Origin: Aselliscus stoliczkanus
Taxonomy: Eukaryota > Chordata > Mammalia > Chiroptera > Hipposideridae
NCBI GenBank assembly: GCA_033961575.1
Contig: CM066735.1
Coordinates: forward strand, 91,829,449 to 91,893,448
Direction: 5' to 3'
DNA length: 64,000 nucleotides
Shown here piece after piece: positions 59,276 to 64,000 of this stretch; the first letter of the stretch is position 1, and each line of letters starts with the position of its first letter. The notes beneath the pieces were generated by a model. That model made no database searches, had not been told where the DNA came from, and was given only the letters and a program-made list of their open reading frames with translations. Made by a program: the position numbers and the translations under genes.

Positions 59276-60700
59276 ACTAGACAAAATACCAGCTGAGCTG
59301 TACAGTAAATGGGTGAGTGGTATGTAGTGGGTGAACTGTATACAGGAGGTCCCTTTCTTTCTGCGAGACAGACTCTTACAGTTAGGAAACCAACTGTACT
59401 TCGGATGAACATTTCGTAGATGCAGTTCAAGGTATATTTCTCTTTAGCCATTCTTGGTTAATAAACTGTCTTCCCCTTTCCTCTGCATGTTTCTGTATAA
59501 AGGACCGTAAGACCAGCTGTCTATAATCATGACAACTTTGCTCTTGGATACACCTTACACACGCCACAAAAATTTTAAAGCTACATATCCAGGTCCATGA
59601 AAAGTTCAATATTACTGGATGTTATTACAAACATCCATATCTTCATTTCTGTCCTCCCGAGACACAGCTAACTTGTAGGATGATTCTAAAGTTAAACGCG
59701 AAAGGCAAAAATTATATATAGTCAAAGTATCCTTAAAAATTCCCTAACAGCCTATATATTATAGTATATATGGGTTTTGCAAAATAATATTCAGCAATAT
59801 AAATGTATACTGTTTAGTAAACCATGATAATAAAGGGTATATAATCCGAACACAATTTTAAAGTATTTTACTGCAGTATTTTAAAGAGTACTTACATAAC
59901 AGAATTTATATACATTAAATATATATATAACGCAGGTCCTCTGTCATAATAATCATATTTATAGATTTTTTTCCATTGAACTGATTTTAGGTAGGCCACA
60001 ATCTAACCTATATATACTGAGATACCTGTCTTTTAAATCACAAGTTGGACCATGCTGCTTTTGAGGAGTTTTCCTGTAGTCGGCGTATTTTAGATATTTT
60101 ATGTGGCTTCTTATTAACTTGAGAATCAGGAGTCTTTCCTAGATCTGGATGTTAGTCATGCTTTTCTCTAATTATTATATTCCCCCAAACATTCCATGCA
60201 ACTGGTTGGCACTGAGCCCATGTTCTGTCTCTTACCATGGATAGCAACTAGCCTACAAGGAAATCATAAACCTGACCTTGATGCTATTTGCACTGCACTC
60301 AATCAGCTGAGCCTCGGTACTCACATACCTGGGAAGGATAAAAGAGTTTCATTTTGCAAGCACAGTGAAGCAGGAATAGCTGTGTGCATGTGTTTCAGCC
60401 GACATATCAAGTGTGTTACTAAATGACTTTGCTCACTATAACAGTAATTTTAGGTAATCATTAATAATACTGTTGATGGTCCTATTGTTGCCTGCTTATT
60501 TTCACACTGAGATCGATATTATGCATACCCTTTAGGAGACCAGCGTATAAAGGGTTTGCAAACGCCTTGATCTGAAAGCAAGTGGCAGGGCGAGGACAAT
60601 GGGGCCCCCATCTCCTGGATAAGGCAACGGTCCCTTGATTTGATCAAAGCCATTTTGCAGAATCCTGGGAGGACTTGGTAAAAAATGGTTTTTAGAACCG
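59276..60700. other. Unassigned AT-rich DNA
   Basis: No recognisable gene or repeat. The frame at 60196-60426 is not recognisable. Confidence 0.4.
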
Positions 60701-60704
60701 GGTG

Positions 60705-60925
60705 TTGAAAGTGTACAGAGCTCAGGCTCTGGAATCCAACAGTTGGGTGTGAATCTCGCCTGTTCAATTTACTGGCTGGGTGACCTCTAACAAATTACTT
60801 TAAACTTTTTAAGCCTTAGTTCCTTATCTCCCTTTGGGGATTTTGAGACAATTAAATGAAATAACAGATCAAGTGCTTAGCACTGTACCTGGTGTATGAT
60901 TAGAGCTTAAGAAATATTATTTGTT
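60705..60925 (+). mobile_element. MIR SINE
   Basis: 'GCTCAGGCTCTGGAATCCAA', 'actggctgggtgacctctaa', 'attactttaaactttttaag' and 'gtgcttagcactgtacctgg' are sense MIR in full order. Confidence 0.88.
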
Positions 60926-62275
60926 TTTTAATCTTAATAATGATATTTGGAATTTCAAGCTTTCAACAACGACTGTAGATCTCTTATATGTGCACCTGTG
61001 TAAGATGAAGACCAGTAGTTAATTTGCTTTTTCTTCCTAGAAACAACTATATATATAACTACATATATGGTAATGAGGACACACATAATCACCACTACCC
61101 CCAACACCTATTTTCAGTGCCCCCCTATGGTATTTTCTTAATCTGTAAGGTGAGATATATGACTACAGGTGTATGAAAAGGAACAGGAAACCACAAAAGT
61201 TTCTTAAAATAAGAATACAAAGTAAGCTCAGACACATGATGTTTATATACCTATCTAAAAAGGAAATGTAGTCAGTAAGCAGTATACTCAAAGCTAACCA
61301 CAAACGAGGAGTAAAAAAAATACCACAGTTTACTTTAAAATTACACACATCTTACTGTCATTAGTGTATAGAAGAATTTCATTGTCAAACGTTTTTCTTT
61401 TTTTAATTAAATTTCACAGCTATGTGTGCCCCACCTGAATAATTCCACTATGGTATTTACTGATTACACTCACATCCATTAAGCTAAGCTGAACGTGAGG
61501 GGCTGCCCCTCTCTTCTACAGGCTAACAGCAGGCAGGCTACATAACCAAACCCCAGCCACGGCAGGATCAGCAAGGCAAACTCGTGTTTCTCAGAGCTTG
61601 GTGCATGAGCTCTTGGTCGCACAAAATGTTATAAGATGCTCTCAATGTATGTATGTATGTATGTATGTATGTATGTATGTATGTATTTATTTATGTGTAG
61701 TAAATTCCATGACCTTCTATGAAGTGCAAGTGAATTGGATTTTGTTTTTGAATTGATAAATGAAGTTTCTCTTTGAAATACATTTAGTTAAGTTTTAAAA
61801 AGTGTGTTCATTGAAAACTAGTATGGGGACAGGGCAAAAAGTAAAGAAGTTACACTCTACTGACTGAAATTGTAGAGACTGAACCAAACAAACAGACGTG
61901 GAAAACTGTTGCTATTTTAACTTAAAATACTATTTGACAGACTGGAATTTTAAGAGAAGAACAGCATTAATATGAAACTTGTTTGACAAATCTCTTACTC
62001 CCTTTAACTATTACATTTTTAGTAGCAGTGATTTGCTAACATTTGTGCAAACTGTGTTGTGGTCCATATGCTTTTCAAGCACTGAAGTGTTTTAACATTT
62101 GCGGTGCTATATATTTATATGTATCTTTGGGAGAGGGGAGAAGTGTTTATTGAACATCTGTGGATCAGTAAAGCATAGGAAATTTAAAAATACATAATTA
62201 CAAAGCAGTTCTTCATACCTGAAGATACATACGTTCCACAAAGATTCCCCCACATTCCTTAAGACTGTCAACTTA
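60926..62275. other. Unassigned AT-rich DNA
   Basis: Only the ATGT microsatellite stands out. Confidence 0.4.
61645..61698. repeat. (ATGT)n microsatellite
   Basis: About ten ATGT units followed by ATTT variants. Confidence 0.96.
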
Positions 62276-62279
62276 CTGA

Positions 62280-62480
62280 ATTCTAATTATATCTCGGGCA
62301 CAGTGCTAGGCTTGGTTCCTCCCCTCCTGAACCAGTCAGCCAGCTAATAGGAGAGACCGGAATTAGACAATTCAATACACCTCTCTGAGGAGGGGACATT
62401 TATGCTGAAAATCTCAGAGGGGTAGGGCAGAGCAGGTCCAAGCAGAGGGAAAACAGGCCAAGACCAGGGGCCGAAAGAAG
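62280..62480 (-). mobile_element. L2-like old repeat
   Basis: 'GGGCACAGTGCTAGGCTTGG', 'ctctgaggaggggacattta', 'aagcagagggaaaacaggcc' match an ancient antisense L2-type repeat. Confidence 0.5.
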
Positions 62481-64000
62481 GTGGGTCCATTAGACAAGCT
62501 CACAGTAAGCTCGGGAGGCAGGAGCCTAGTGCCTGAGGGAAGAGCAGCGAATGATGAGCTGGCACAGGTGGGTGGGAGTCACTGCGGCACCCTCCCAGTA
62601 CCGGCATTTTACAGTAAATGGACTAAAACCACAAAAGAGCTAAAGTTGTTACTTTATCTTAAATATACAGGGAAAAATATTAAGAGAATTTGAGTACCAT
62701 GAAAAAAACCCATAAAGTTGCTAAAATTCCCTACTGGAAATAAAAAAACCCACCAAGACATCATCTTGTTGAAATTTCTGTCAACGGGGTGTCTGACTGC
62801 TGAAGTCACCTATGTTACTACAGGCAAATGGCCACCTGGGAAGCACCACAGCAATTGTCTTCAGTATTTAACCTGGCTTTTGAATTTCCTCTTTCCTGTT
62901 TGGCCGCCTGCTACCTGAAGCCACACCTCCCACATTTCCCCTGGAACCTAGGAAGGAAATGCAGTGCTGAGTCTGTGGGAACAGGACCCACGATGGCGAT
63001 GGATGAGGAGAGGGAAGGAGGGAGGCTATGTGAGGCTCCCATTTCTTCTTTAACAGGGCTCCCTCCCTGCCTTATACCTTCTCTCACCCCTTATTTGATG
63101 CACAGGCTCTACAGTCAGGTAAAATCTTCCTGACCTTTATCCTCCACAGTAGGCTGGGGGTTGGGGGGCGGGGGGGGGGAATCACCTTGTGAGGGGTGTA
63201 AATGTCTATTACATTGCTTTGTGGAACATTTCTACACTGCAAAATTTGTTCTTTTAACATTTCATATTATTTTTAAACCAAACTAATATTAATTTAAAAT
63301 TCTGTCCTAGGTAAGTGTTTAAGGTTGTTGACATCTTGATAATGAGATAATTCGAATTGTTTGTGAATTGCTTTAAAGAAAGGATCTAGTTAATCCTTTT
63401 CATAACATTTGTATTCAATTGTACTTTGAGCTGCAACTATTTAACTATTATTTGTACATTCTGTCCCTGCTTGCGAGCAAATGTTTTAGAATTGTGTCAT
63501 TTTCATTGGCTTTGCTGTAAAAGAATCATTTCATTTCTGATTACCGCATTCACAAAAACAATTGTTTCCTGACTACCTTGAGCTGTGTTTTATCACTTTA
63601 TGCTTGTCCAGCGTGCCCGTAGAGCATTTCTTCCTCTGGCCTGGTCTGTGGCTCCCTATTTTAGATCATCATGTAGCACTTGCTTGGACAGCCTTCTGTC
63701 ATCTGTTTTCAATAGTGTTATATAGCATCCCACATAGCTTCAAGAAGGATAAATTGGCTGGACGCCAGGGCTTGCACTGTAATCCTGCCTTGCCATTTAA
63801 TGTTGAGTGTATCTCACAGGTGACACTGATGAAACTGCTTAAGAAGTCAGATATGATCTTTAGTAAAGCCAAATCTCACTTGTATATGCAGGGTAAGGTT
63901 CTGTTTTGATCAACTTCAGGGCAAACACTAATACTGTATCAGAAAACTGCATCATTCTTTAATGTCTAATATATCTTTTCCATTTATCAGTCCATTCTCT
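62481..64000. other. Unassigned DNA
   Basis: No gene recognised. A G-run with near-uninterrupted Gs lies at 63156-63179. Frames at 62828-63133 and 63562-63909 (101 and 115 codons) are not recognisable. Confidence 0.35.

Noticed and set aside
58738..59451. 237-codon minus-strand open frame, the longest in the window
   Set aside because: Most of it is the antisense of a full-length long SINE with exact target duplications; the rest is L2 and flank. It is not a gene.
61645..61698. CRISPR-like or satellite array
   Set aside because: Short-period microsatellite; no repeat-spacer structure occurs anywhere in the window.

Overview
This is a 64-kb piece of AT-rich, CpG-poor mammalian nuclear DNA that looks intergenic or intronic. 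I see no bacterial or viral gene organisation, rRNA, functional tRNA gene, CpG island or confident protein-coding gene. Almost all short open frames are chance ORFs or lie inside retroposons. The one stretch that reads like a possible exon is at 48792-48959.

The host is inferred from its repeats. More than a dozen young tRNA-derived SINEs begin with a GGCCGGCCGAGTGG-type head. The long forms end in AATAAA plus TCTTTA (T+ class tails), and the L1 3' ends are of Laurasiatherian style. As I remember the families, this fits a bat, most likely Yinpterochiroptera (Rhin-1-like SINEs of horseshoe bats and relatives). The species-level guess is weak.

Layout: 0-10 kb holds L1, L2 and Tigger fossils with three SINE insertions. 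At 10.1-10.4 kb two SINEs sit in opposite orientation at one target site. 11-19 kb holds L1, L2, MIR and MER5A relics and purine tracts. At 18.7-19.9 kb is a long Tigger transposon broken by an L1 tail. At 22.4-23.6 kb a MIR is split by an L1 whose 3' UTR unit is duplicated, followed by an L2 and a 170-bp purine tract. At 25.5-26.1 kb a short young L1 is nested in an old L1. 28-33 kb contains a nearly complete MER1-type hAT element carrying a block repeated 1.8 kb away, a MER5A, L2 and MIR relics, and small tandem duplications. 33-47 kb is sparse sequence with seven SINEs, the last a tailless one at 47.3 kb. At 50.3-54.3 kb there is a large inverted repeat (about 350-bp arms, 3.1-kb spacer), one arm carrying a younger SINE. 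57-59 kb has two long SINEs, one of them inside an L2. The rest to 64 kb is mostly unassigned.

The sequence works as an archive of nested insertions: target-site duplications and interruptions give a relative order from MIR/L2 through MER/Tigger and old L1 to young L1 and SINEs. The most notable items are the inverted duplication, the tailless SINE, the double hit at one SINE target site, the unnamed block shared by two loci, and the candidate exon.
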